The notes under the pieces are model-generated. The model did not search any database and was not told where the DNA came from. It saw only the letters and a list, made by a program, of their open reading frames with translations. From NCBI GenBank assembly GCA_041649955.1, contig JBAZMD010000015.1, forward strand, positions 1-17,338: 17,338 bases of DNA, in the 5' to 3' direction. Positions 6,871-13,747 of this stretch are shown here, piece by piece (the first letter of the stretch is position 1; each line of letters begins with the position of its first letter). The DNA is from JAQUPP01 sp041649955. GTDB taxonomy: Bacteria; Patescibacteriota; Patescibacteriia; UBA2591; JAQUPP01. A program made the position numbers and the translations under genes.

Positions 6871-6926
6871 ATGATTTTACCATATTTCAGTTTTTTTGGC
6901 AAGATTTGCTCGGTTAGAATTAAAAG

Positions 6927-6959
6927 TTATCAACAGGTTTTCCGCAGGTTATAAACTTA
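6927..6959 (+). promoter_or_regulatory. Cluster of DnaA-box-like sites upstream of dnaA
   Basis: Three 9-mers at a regular 12-base spacing: TTATCAACA (6927-6935, one mismatch to TTATCCACA), TTTTCCGCA (6939-6947, two mismatches) and TTATAAACT (6951-6959, three mismatches), each separated by GGT or AGGT-like links. They sit just upstream of, and slightly overlap, the candidate dnaA promoter. This suggests autoregulation or part of oriC. The count is too low and too degenerate to call an origin. Confidence 0.45.
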
Positions 6960-6985
6960 CGATATATAGACAGCCATATTATAAT
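6957..6985 (+). promoter_or_regulatory. Candidate dnaA promoter
   Basis: TTACGA (6957-6962) and a perfect TATAAT (6980-6985) are 17 bases apart. A start near 6992 would leave a leader of about 30 bases of A/T-rich RNA without a Shine-Dalgarno before the ATG at 7024. Confidence 0.55.
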
Positions 6986-7023
6986 AATACATAAGATTTA
7001 AATTATTTATTTTTTTAAAACAA

Positions 7024-8409
7024 ATGGAAACCTTAGATAAAAATCAACTTTGGCAAATAGTATTGGGTGATTTGGAATTGTCAATTTCAAAAGCCAATTT
7101 TAAAACTTGGCTTCAGAACACCCGCATTTCGCAAATAGAAGATAATGGAGAAACTGTAATTGTCAGCGTTCCAAATACTTTTACTCAAACTTGGCTGGAA
7201 AGAAAATATCATCGAGATATTTTGAAATCTCTTCAAGGAGCCACTGATGATAAAGTAAAAAAAGTGATTTACCGGGTGGAAACATCTCAATCCATAAAAC
7301 CCAGCCAACCATTGGCCATAGAGTTGGAAGAACTGAAAGAAATCAATACTCAACAAAAAGAGTCGGAAACAAAAATGGAAATAAACAGCCATGGATTGAA
7401 TCCGAAATATACTTTTGAAACTTTCATTGTCGGTTCCGGCAATGAATTGGCGAATGCGGCCAGTTTGGCAGCGGCAAGCCAGCCGGGTAAAAAATATAAT
7501 CCGCTTTTTATTTACGGCGGAGTTGGTTTGGGCAAGACTCATCTTTTGCAAGCCATCGGCCACGTTATTTTGAAAAAAAATCCCAAAGTGAAATTTCTTT
7601 ATACCAATGCCGAAAAATTCACCAATGAATTCATTCAAGCGGTTGGAAACGGTTCAATGGATAAATTCAGAAAAAATTATCGCAATTTGGATATTCTCTT
7701 GATAGATGATTTTCAGTTTATGGCCGGCAAAGAAAGAACTCAAGAAGAATTTTTCCATACTTTCAATACTTTGTATCAAGATGGCCGCCAAATTGTCATT
7801 ACTTCCGATAGGCCTCCCAAAGCCATTCCGGCTCTTGAAGATAGATTAACTTCTCGTTTGGAATGGGGATTGATTGCTGATATTAACCCGCCTGATTTGG
7901 AGACAAGACTTGCTATTTTAAAAGCAAAATGTCAAGAGAAAAAATATGGTTTAGGCGAAGATATTCTGCAGTATTTGGCCGCTCAAATCCAAAGCAATAT
8001 TCGGGAGCTTGAGGGAGCCTTGAATAAAATCATGGCTTATCATGAACTTCATAAAATAGAATTGGATTTGCCGACTGTTAAAAATATTTTAGTCAGCTTA
8101 ACCACTCAGCCTAAAAAGAGTTTTCTCCAACCCAAGCAAATTATTGAAGCAGTGGCTAATTTTTATGGAATCAGAGTTGACGAAGTGACTGGTGATTCTC
8201 GTAAAAGAGAGTTGGTTGTTCCCCGCCAAATTTCAATGTTCTTAATGAGAGAAGAAATAGACGCGTCTTTTCCTTTAATCGGCAAGGCATTGGGCAATCG
8301 CGATCATACCACGGCCATGCACGCATACAGTAAAATCAAACAAAGCGTTGCCGAAGGCGGAAGAGTCAAACAGGAAATAGATTTAATCAAACAAAGACTT
8401 TACAATTAA
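7024..8409 (+). CDS. dnaA: Chromosomal replication initiator DnaA
   Basis: AAA+ ATPase that binds DnaA boxes at oriC and opens the origin. Domain I (1-80) contains the conserved NFKTWL; the linker (about 85-125) is short and polar. Domain III has Walker A GGVGLGKTHLL (165-175), Walker B ILLIDDFQF (224-232), ITSDRPP (259-265) and the Arg-finger/box VII region LEDRLTSRLEWGL (271-283). Domain IV carries the DNA-binding signature GNRDHTTAMHA (424-434; usually GGRDHTTVLHA). At 461 residues it is full length. It is divergent from rpmF; in many bacteria dnaA is next to rpmH instead. A hairpin terminator lies 26 bases after the stop. No dnaN follows; the next gene is pilB. Confidence 0.97.
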   Translation: METLDKNQLWQIVLGDLELSISKANFKTWLQNTRISQIEDNGETVIVSVPNTFTQTWLERKYHRDILKSLQGATDDKVKKVIYRVETSQSIKPSQPLAIELEELKEINTQQKESETKMEINSHGLNPKYTFETFIVGSGNELANAASLAAASQPGKKYNPLFIYGGVGLGKTHLLQAIGHVILKKNPKVKFLYTNAEKFTNEFIQAVGNGSMDKFRKNYRNLDILLIDDFQFMAGKERTQEEFFHTFNTLYQDGRQIVITSDRPPKAIPALEDRLTSRLEWGLIADINPPDLETRLAILKAKCQEKKYGLGEDILQYLAAQIQSNIRELEGALNKIMAYHELHKIELDLPTVKNILVSLTTQPKKSFLQPKQIIEAVANFYGIRVDEVTGDSRKRELVVPRQISMFLMREEIDASFPLIGKALGNRDHTTAMHAYSKIKQSVAEGGRVKQEIDLIKQRLYN

Positions 8410-8435
8410 AGGGCCTTGTTGAAAATTATAGTTAG

Positions 8436-8469
8436 AAATTTAATCCGCCTTCTTGGCGGATTAAATTTT
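8436..8469 (+). terminator. dnaA terminator hairpin
   Basis: A perfect 14-bp stem, AAATTTAATCCGCC (8436-8449) with GGCGGATTAAATTT (8455-8468), has a five-base loop. The run of U falls within the right arm (AAATTTTA), so release would occur on a stem end that is A-U only. It separates dnaA from pilB. Confidence 0.7.
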
Positions 8470-8473
8470 AGTA

Positions 8474-8502
8474 TTGTCAGGTTTAGAAAATAATGTTAAA
8501 CT
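8474..8502 (+). promoter_or_regulatory. Candidate pilB promoter
   Basis: TTGTCA (8474-8479) and TAAACT (8497-8502) are 17 bases apart, directly after the dnaA terminator. The start would fall near 8509, about three bases before the pilB ATG. Confidence 0.4.
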
Positions 8503-8511
8503 TAATTAATT

Positions 8512-10242
8512 ATGTTTAACTTAGACGATTTACTAAGTCAACAAACAAGTTCAAAAAAACCTCAGGTGGCAGATGAAAACGAAGAGGAAAAACTTAAGGA
8601 TAAGTTATCTGAAATCAGGATAAAAGAAAAAGAAGAAGAGGCCTCTCAGCAAGCCTATCAATCAGGCGTGTCTTATATTAATTTAACAGGATTTCCAATT
8701 TCACCCGAAGCGATAAGTTTGATTTCTCCTCAGGACGCGATGAATTACAAAGTCATTTGTTTTTATCGAACCGAGAGAGATGCGAAAATAGCTTCATATC
8801 AAGCGGAAAATGAAAATTTAGCCAAGTTCAGAGAAAAAATTGAAGGAGCTTTTGATTTAAAAACAGAGCTCTTTTTAGTTTCCGAAAATAGTTTTAATTT
8901 GGCTTATAAACTTTACAGCGCTTTGCCTAAAATTACCCCTTCCATCAAGGGCGTTAAAATAACAGCTGAAGACATAGAGAATTTTAAATCAAGAATTAAA
9001 ACCGTTAAAGATTTGAATCACGAAATTCAAAAAGTAAATATTTCCGAACTGGTCAGTTTGGTTGTGGCTTCGGCTATTTCTTCGCGCGCTTCTGATATTC
9101 ATATTGAAGCTGAAGAACAGGACGTAAAAATCAGATTCAGAATTGACGGCGTTTTGATTGACGCAGCGGAAATTGAAAAAAAATTATGGGAAAAAATTAT
9201 TTCCCGCATCAAGCTTCTTTCCAGTTTGAAAATCAATATCACCGACCAGCCGCAAGACGGGAGATTTACCATTGATTTGGTTAAAGACAAAGTTGATGTC
9301 CGTGTTTCTTGTCTGCCTACGGCCTATGGAGAAAGCGTGGTAATGAGATTATTGCGTTCGTCAGTCGCGGAATTAAGTTTTGAAAATTTGGGATTAAGAA
9401 GTTCCGCTTTTGAACTTTTAAAAAAAGAAGTTGAAAGACCGAATGGAATGATTGTCACCACCGGTCCGACCGGTTCTGGTAAAACCACCACTCTTTACGC
9501 TGTTTTAAATAAATTAAATAATCCGGGAACAAAAATAATTACATTGGAAGATCCTGTTGAATATCATTTAAAAGGAATTAATCAAAGTCAAATTGATATA
9601 ACAAAGGGTTATACCTTTGCCAAAGGGCTTCGTTCGATTTTACGCCAAGATCCCGACGTGGTCATGGTAGGCGAAATTAGAGACCTGGAAACAGCTGAAA
9701 TCGCCATTCAGGCGGCTTTAACCGGTCATTTGGTTATTTCCACCCTGCACACCAATGACGCGGCTGGCGCTATTCCCAGATTTTTCGCTTTGGGAGTCAA
9801 ACCGTATCTTTTAACTCCGGCTATTAACGCCATTATCGGTCAGCGATTGGTCAGAAAAATTTGTCAAAAATGCAAAGAAGAAATAATTTTGGAACCAGCG
9901 GTTTTGGAAAGAGTGAAAAAGATTTTATCCGAAATGCCTCAAGAAGAAAAAAAGAAAATTAATTTTCCCGATGATATAAATCAGCCATGGACTCCCAAAT
10001 TTTATCAAAGCAAGGGATGTCCGGAATGCCAAGGATTGGGATATTTCGGCCGACTCGGCATTTACGAAATTTTTACCATGAATCCGGCAATTGAAGAAAG
10101 CATTTCAAAAGGAGAAATTTCGGAATATAAGATAAAAGAACTGGCTCAAAAACAGGGAATGGTTACCATGGTTCAGGATGGTTTATTAAAGGCTTTGGAC
10201 GGTATTACTTCTGTTGAAGAGGTGTTTAGGGTTATTGAATAA
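8512..10242 (+). CDS. pilB: Type IV pilus / type II secretion assembly ATPase (PilB/GspE)
   Basis: Hexameric cytoplasmic ATPase that drives pilin polymerisation; in ultra-small bacteria such pili are thought to serve attachment and DNA uptake. The first about 140 residues are a divergent, highly charged N-domain. The core has ASDIHIE (193-199), RFRIDG (208-213), Walker A GPTGSGKTT (318-326), Asp box TLEDPVEY (344-351), Walker B VVMVGEIRD (383-391) and His box TGHLVISTLHTNDA (404-417). A zinc site CxxC...CxxC is formed by C451/C454 and C503/C506, which marks the PilB/GspE branch rather than the PilT retraction branch. The length of 576 is normal. No other pilus gene is visible; pilC, pilT and pilins would lie elsewhere. 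Confidence 0.95.
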   Translation: MFNLDDLLSQQTSSKKPQVADENEEEKLKDKLSEIRIKEKEEEASQQAYQSGVSYINLTGFPISPEAISLISPQDAMNYKVICFYRTERDAKIASYQAENENLAKFREKIEGAFDLKTELFLVSENSFNLAYKLYSALPKITPSIKGVKITAEDIENFKSRIKTVKDLNHEIQKVNISELVSLVVASAISSRASDIHIEAEEQDVKIRFRIDGVLIDAAEIEKKLWEKIISRIKLLSSLKINITDQPQDGRFTIDLVKDKVDVRVSCLPTAYGESVVMRLLRSSVAELSFENLGLRSSAFELLKKEVERPNGMIVTTGPTGSGKTTTLYAVLNKLNNPGTKIITLEDPVEYHLKGINQSQIDITKGYTFAKGLRSILRQDPDVVMVGEIRDLETAEIAIQAALTGHLVISTLHTNDAAGAIPRFFALGVKPYLLTPAINAIIGQRLVRKICQKCKEEIILEPAVLERVKKILSEMPQEEKKKINFPDDINQPWTPKFYQSKGCPECQGLGYFGRLGIYEIFTMNPAIEESISKGEISEYKIKELAQKQGMVTMVQDGLLKALDGITSVEEVFRVIE

Positions 10243-10260
10243 TTTTATTAAATATTTTTT

Positions 10261-10452
10261 ATGCTTTGTCAAAAAGAAAAAAATTCAGAAAAATGTTCTT
10301 GCACTTATTCAGGCTGCCATAGAAAAGGCAAGTGCTGTGAATGTTTGAAATATCATCTGGCCAATAAGGAATTGCCGGCTTGCTGTTTTTCCAAACAAGT
10401 GGAAAAAACCTATGATCGTTCATTTAAGAAATTTATCAGCGATAATTCTTAG
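10261..10452 (+). CDS. Small Cys-rich DUF6485-like protein
   Basis: A 63-residue protein with nine Cys (3, 12, 14, 19, 25, 26, 28, 41, 42). From memory of the family, its pattern CxCTYxGCxRKGKCCECLxYH...ELPACCF...EKTYDRS matches DUF6485 proteins, small cytosolic proteins of unknown function found in many anaerobes and candidate phyla. The Cys/His pattern suggests metal binding, but no site has been shown. It starts 18 bases after pilB, has no Shine-Dalgarno, and probably shares the pilB transcript. A hairpin with a U-tract follows. Real coding is supported by the dense conserved pattern rather than by length. Confidence 0.8.
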   Translation: MLCQKEKNSEKCSCTYSGCHRKGKCCECLKYHLANKELPACCFSKQVEKTYDRSFKKFISDNS

Positions 10453-10460
10453 TAAAAATA

Positions 10461-10495
10461 AAAAAATGAGCCCGCTGCAACAGACTCATTTTTTT
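10461..10495 (-). terminator. valS terminator, probably bidirectional
   Basis: AAAAAATGAG (10461-10470) and CTCATTTTTT (10485-10494) are perfect complements. On the minus strand the stem is extended by several G-U pairs around a UGCA loop and is followed by a U-run, so it best fits valS. On the plus strand it can also end the pilB/DUF6485 transcript, though less stably. Confidence 0.75.
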
Positions 10496-10508
10496 ATTTA
10501 TTTTGGAA

Positions 10509-12779
10509 TCAAGAGGTTAATTTTGTTTTGGTCAATTTTTCAATTAAATCTTTTATTTCCGATTTGGTTAATATTGCTTTATCTTCCGATTCAGAGTTAT
10601 AATCAACAATTTCTTTAAAAGTGATTTTTTGTTCCATTTTCCAATTTCTGATTTTTATAATCAGATTTTTTATTTTTTCAAATTCTTCTTCTGCGGTTTG
10701 ATTGATTAATTTATCGTCAACCTCGGACCATTCGGCGATTATCAATAAGTCATTATTTTGTTTTAAACCGGTCAATTGGCCGTAAATTTCCTCGGTAACA
10801 AACGGAATAAACGGATGGAGAAGTTTCAGTAAATTCAAAATAGATGATTTTAAAATAAAAACAGTATTGTTTTGCGTTTCCGGATTTTCATTTTGGAATT
10901 TTGATATTTCCAAATACCAATCGGCAAATTCATGCCAAGTAAATTCATAAAGTTCTTTAGCCGCCTCGCCAAGCTCGTATTTTTCTATTTTTTTTGTTAT
11001 TGAATCGGTCAGGCGATTTATTCGCGAAAGAATCCATTGATCAGCCAGTGTTATCGGTTTTAAAGATGAAATGGAATCAGATTTATTTTCTTCGCATTTC
11101 ATTTGAATAAAGCGGCTTATATTCCAGAGTTTATTGATGAAATTTTTTGACGAAATCAAAGATCTTTCGTCAAAACGAACCGCTTGTTGATCATGATTTA
11201 TTTGAAGAATCAAGCCAAAACGAGTCGCGTCAGCGCCGTATTTTTCAATCAGAACCAAAGGATCAATGCCTGTGCCCAATGATTTTGACATTCGTTTTCC
11301 GTCCAAAGCAAGAATCGTGGGATGAATATAAACTTCTTTAAACGGCACTTCACCCATAAATTCAATTCCGGAAAAAATCATACGCGAAATCCAAAGATGT
11401 AAAATATCTCTAGCCGAAGTAATCACGTTTGAAGGATAAAATTTTTTCAAATCTTCAGTTTGTTTCGGCCAGCCCAAAGTGGCAAAAGGCCAAAGAGCGG
11501 AAGAAAACCAAGTATCAAAAGTATTTGAATTGCCTTCCATCGGAATATTGTGTCCCCACCAAATTTGTCGTGAAACACACCAATCGCGAATATTTTTCAG
11601 CCATTCTTCGGCGATTTTTTTCCATCGTTCGGGTTTGTAAACCACTTCGTTTTTTTCTATGGCGGCTAAAACTTTTTCCGCTAAAAGTTTTGTCTTTAAA
11701 AACCATTGTTTTGAAAGCATAGGTTCCACGGTAGAACCGCAGCGGTAGCATTTGGCCACATTATGCGTTATCTCTTCTTCTTTAACCAACAATCCCAGCT
11801 CTTTCAATTTACTGATCACCAGTTCTCGCGCTTCAATAATTTTTTTGCCGTTGAATTCGTCGTTAACATTAATAATTTTTCCGACTTCATTGATTACCTT
11901 GATAAATTCTAAATTATGGCGCTCGCCCGTGTCGCTGTCAGCCATGTCGTGAGCCGGCGTAATTTTAACCGCACCGGTGCCAAAATCTTTATCCACCATT
12001 TGATCGGCGATAATCAACACTTCGCGATTAACAATCGGCACAATTACCGTCTTGCCGATTAATTTTTTATAGCGTAAATCATCCGGATTTACAGCCACAG
12101 CCGTGTCTCCAAGCATTGTTTCCGGCCGAGTCGTGGCCACTTCCACAAAATCATTTGAATCTTTAATCGGATATTTGATGTGCCAAAGTTTGCCTTTTTC
12201 TTCCACATATTCCAATTCCAAATCAGAGAGTGCGGTTTGATCTTTAATACACCAATTGATTACTTTCTCGCCCTGATAAATCATGCCTTTTTCCAAATAG
12301 TGTTCAAAAGCTTTTTTGACCGCTGCCTGATAATTTTCATCCATGGTGAAACGAGTGCGGCTCCAATCCAGTGAACAGCCCAATTGTTTAAGCTGATCCA
12401 AAATTATATTGCCGTATTTTTCCCGCCATTCCCAAATTTTTTCCAAGAATTTTTCTTTGCCCAAATCAATGCGAGTTAAATTTTGTTTTTTCAAATCTTT
12501 TTCCACCACATTTTGGGTGGCAATGCCGGCGTGATCCGTGCCGGGAAGCCAAAGAGTTTTAAATCCTTTCATTCTGTAATGGCGAATTAAAATATCGGAA
12601 ATGGTATTTTCCAAAGCATGACCCATATGGAGAGAACCGGTGATGTTTGGCGGAGCGATCATTATGCTGTAAGCCTCTCCGTCTTGATTAGGCAAATTAT
12701 CCGGATTAAAAAAACCGCTCTCTTCCCAGAGTTTATAAATTTTTGACTCGTATTTTTTCGGTTCGTAAGCGGATTCCAT
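10509..12779 (-). CDS. valS: Valyl-tRNA synthetase, reduced form
   Basis: Charges tRNA-Val with valine. Class I signatures are PPNITGSLHMGHALENT (43-59, HIGH motif at 51-54), GTDHAG (80-85) and RMSKS (496-500). The editing domain keeps ATTRPETMLGDTAVAV (215-230), so proofreading of Thr-tRNA-Val is likely retained. Then come the CxxC region (C344/C347, MLSKQWF), RDWCVSRQIWWGHNIP (398-413) and FDTWFSSALWPF (421-432). At 756 residues it is well below the usual 880-950: the zinc-finger insertion that normally precedes DTWFSS is missing, with only a few residues between HNIP and FDTWF, and the C-terminal coiled-coil arm is absent. Both deletions are in frame, as expected for a small genome. Monocistronic, with its own terminator; the ATG has no Shine-Dalgarno. 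Confidence 0.96.
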   Translation of the reverse strand: MESAYEPKKYESKIYKLWEESGFFNPDNLPNQDGEAYSIMIAPPNITGSLHMGHALENTISDILIRHYRMKGFKTLWLPGTDHAGIATQNVVEKDLKKQNLTRIDLGKEKFLEKIWEWREKYGNIILDQLKQLGCSLDWSRTRFTMDENYQAAVKKAFEHYLEKGMIYQGEKVINWCIKDQTALSDLELEYVEEKGKLWHIKYPIKDSNDFVEVATTRPETMLGDTAVAVNPDDLRYKKLIGKTVIVPIVNREVLIIADQMVDKDFGTGAVKITPAHDMADSDTGERHNLEFIKVINEVGKIINVNDEFNGKKIIEARELVISKLKELGLLVKEEEITHNVAKCYRCGSTVEPMLSKQWFLKTKLLAEKVLAAIEKNEVVYKPERWKKIAEEWLKNIRDWCVSRQIWWGHNIPMEGNSNTFDTWFSSALWPFATLGWPKQTEDLKKFYPSNVITSARDILHLWISRMIFSGIEFMGEVPFKEVYIHPTILALDGKRMSKSLGTGIDPLVLIEKYGADATRFGLILQINHDQQAVRFDERSLISSKNFINKLWNISRFIQMKCEENKSDSISSLKPITLADQWILSRINRLTDSITKKIEKYELGEAAKELYEFTWHEFADWYLEISKFQNENPETQNNTVFILKSSILNLLKLLHPFIPFVTEEIYGQLTGLKQNNDLLIIAEWSEVDDKLINQTAEEEFEKIKNLIIKIRNWKMEQKITFKEIVDYNSESEDKAILTKSEIKDLIEKLTKTKLTS

Positions 12780-12788
12780 ATAAAAATC

Positions 12789-12816
12789 ATTTTAGCATAT
12801 TTAATATTTTTGTCTA
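12789..12816 (-). promoter_or_regulatory. Candidate valS promoter
   Basis: On the minus strand TAGACA (12811-12816) and TAAAAT (12789-12794) are 16 bases apart. Initiation near 12782 would leave only a few bases before the valS ATG at 12779. Confidence 0.5.
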
Positions 12817-12824
12817 TTTTTTGC

Positions 12825-12853
12825 TTGACATTTTTTAGATTTTTTATTACAAT
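12825..12853 (+). promoter_or_regulatory. Strong promoter of the 13003 unit
   Basis: A perfect TTGACA (12825-12830) and TACAAT (12848-12853) are 17 bases apart; a perfect TATAAT also sits at 12853-12858. It is back to back with the valS promoter. The start would be near 12860, giving a leader of about 140 bases to the ATG at 13003. Confidence 0.75.
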
Positions 12854-12880
12854 ATAATTGTAATTTTAAGGAGGAGTTCT

Positions 12881-12916
12881 TTGAAAAATGTCATCCCAAA
12901 ACGGGATGAACCGTAA
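12881..12916 (+). CDS. Candidate leader peptide 1 (11 codons, TTG start)
   Basis: A TTG six bases after GGAGG (12870-12874) opens the reading frame MKNVIPKRDEP and ends at TAA 12914-12916. Support is the ideal spacing of a strong Shine-Dalgarno and the one-base overlap of its stop with the next ATG (TAATG). There is no amino-acid run typical of an attenuation peptide. The ATG at 12888 in another frame is an alternative start with looser spacing. Confidence 0.4.
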   Translation: MKNVIPKRDEP

Positions 12917-12987
12917 TGTCCTGCGGTACAGGGCAAATACTATCCATGGGTAGGTCCTATACCAATGTAATTGTTGGAAAAGGATAA
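12916..12987 (+). CDS. Candidate leader peptide 2 (23 codons), coupled by TAATG
   Basis: The ATG at 12916 overlaps the stop of leader peptide 1 by one base. The frame begins MSCGTGQILS and ends VIVGKG, with TAA at 12985-12987, just four bases before the Shine-Dalgarno of the 13003 gene. It has no Shine-Dalgarno of its own, as expected for a translationally coupled ORF. It could instead be an accidental frame within a structured RNA; only conservation between genomes can decide. Confidence 0.4.
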   Translation: MSCGTGQILSMGRSYTNVIVGKG

Positions 12988-13002
12988 GCCTAAGGAGGAA
13001 AC

Positions 13003-13665
13003 ATGGCTAAGAAAAACGATTTTCTCAAAGCTTTTGGTAAAAGTTTTGAGATTTTCAAAAAGATTGCTGATGCGGTTCTTGCTCAAGGCGGCGCAGATAA
13101 AGATCTTGAGCAAATTCTGAAAGATAAGAAATTACCAATGAATATTGCTCGAATTGTTACTTACAAGCCCGAACGAATTTTTTCGATTGAAGTTAAGGGT
13201 GCCAAAGCATTGTCCCGCCTTAGCAGACTTTATAATGGACACTATGATGAAATAACTTTGGAAATAAAATGCCTTGACCAATTTTACGATTTTCGCGACG
13301 ATAAAGTTGGTGATTTTCAAAATATTACATACGGAGCCGTATTAATTCATATAGATGTTTTTAGAGGTTATAGTGAAACACTAACTCAACTTGGACAATT
13401 AGGGCTTCGTCCGGCAAACCTTAATGAATTGTTGGCTTTCGGCGCCACCTACCCTGATGAACAAAGAAAATTACCGATTATTGCTCTGAATGCTTTTCGA
13501 AACAATCGTAGCACTGTGAATGAGGATGAATTTCAATTTCCTTGTTTGGATTCAAGAATTCAAGATAAAAATAAACCAGCGCTTCGTGTATTCGGCAAAA
13601 GGGTTTTGAATCCATTTTTTCCTATTTATGGTATAAATTGGAAAATTCTTGCCATTCGTCTTTAA
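13003..13665 (+). CDS. Protein of unknown function with a possible C-type-lectin-like C-terminus
   Basis: 220 residues, soluble, with no signal peptide or membrane segment. The N-terminal part (1-60) is helical and Lys-rich (MAKKNDFLKAFGKSFEIFKK). The middle (60-130) alternates strands and charged residues. The block LGLRPANLNELLAFGATYPD (133-152) and the ending NWKILAIRL (212-220) resemble, from memory, a hypothetical-protein group frequent in candidate-phyla genomes. Its members end in a WxxxxRFLAVR-like motif and some look like the C-type-lectin-fold target proteins of diversity-generating retroelements. No reverse transcriptase or template repeat is in the window, so a DGR link is only a hypothesis. 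The start is set by AAGGAGG four bases upstream. A strong promoter, leader and terminator make it a free-standing unit, probably highly expressed. Confidence 0.75.
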   Translation: MAKKNDFLKAFGKSFEIFKKIADAVLAQGGADKDLEQILKDKKLPMNIARIVTYKPERIFSIEVKGAKALSRLSRLYNGHYDEITLEIKCLDQFYDFRDDKVGDFQNITYGAVLIHIDVFRGYSETLTQLGQLGLRPANLNELLAFGATYPDEQRKLPIIALNAFRNNRSTVNEDEFQFPCLDSRIQDKNKPALRVFGKRVLNPFFPIYGINWKILAIRL

Positions 13666-13679
13666 AAAATTAGAAAAAA

Positions 13680-13717
13680 AGCCTCACACTTTATTAGTGT
13701 GGGGCTATTTATTTTTT
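13680..13717 (+). terminator. Intrinsic terminator of the 13003 unit
   Basis: AGCCTCACAC (13680-13689) pairs with GTGTGGGGCT (13697-13706), one wobble, around a TTTATTA loop. A T-rich tract (ATTTATTTTTT) follows. This is the clearest intrinsic terminator in the window. Confidence 0.9.
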
Positions 13718-13747
13718 AGTTAAAAACTTGCTGATATCTATATCAAA

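Larger units (their letters stand above)
12868..13002 (+). promoter_or_regulatory. Structured leader with two Shine-Dalgarno sites
   Basis: AAGGAGGAG (12868-12876) and AAGGAGG (12992-12998) are the only strong Shine-Dalgarno sequences I find before any start here. Hairpins: TCATCCC/GGGATGA (12891-12909), TGTCCTG/CAGGGCA (12917-12935, one G-U), and then either CTATC/GGTAG (12940-12953) or GGTA/TACC (12949-12963), which share bases and exclude each other. No U-tract follows, so control would be translational rather than by early termination. I do not recognise a named riboswitch. Confidence 0.5.

Noticed and set aside
7087..7638. 183-codon ORF antisense to dnaA
   Set aside because: Shadow of the dnaA coding frame; no start signal and no recognisable motif, while dnaA is unmistakable.
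12888..12954. ATG ORF of 21 codons in the leader (MSSQNGMNRN start)
   Set aside because: Its distance from the Shine-Dalgarno is longer than that of the TTG frame and its stop is not linked to another start; kept only as an alternative.
12868..13002. A known riboswitch class in the leader
   Set aside because: I could match no aptamer consensus by eye; only hairpins and small ORFs are supported.
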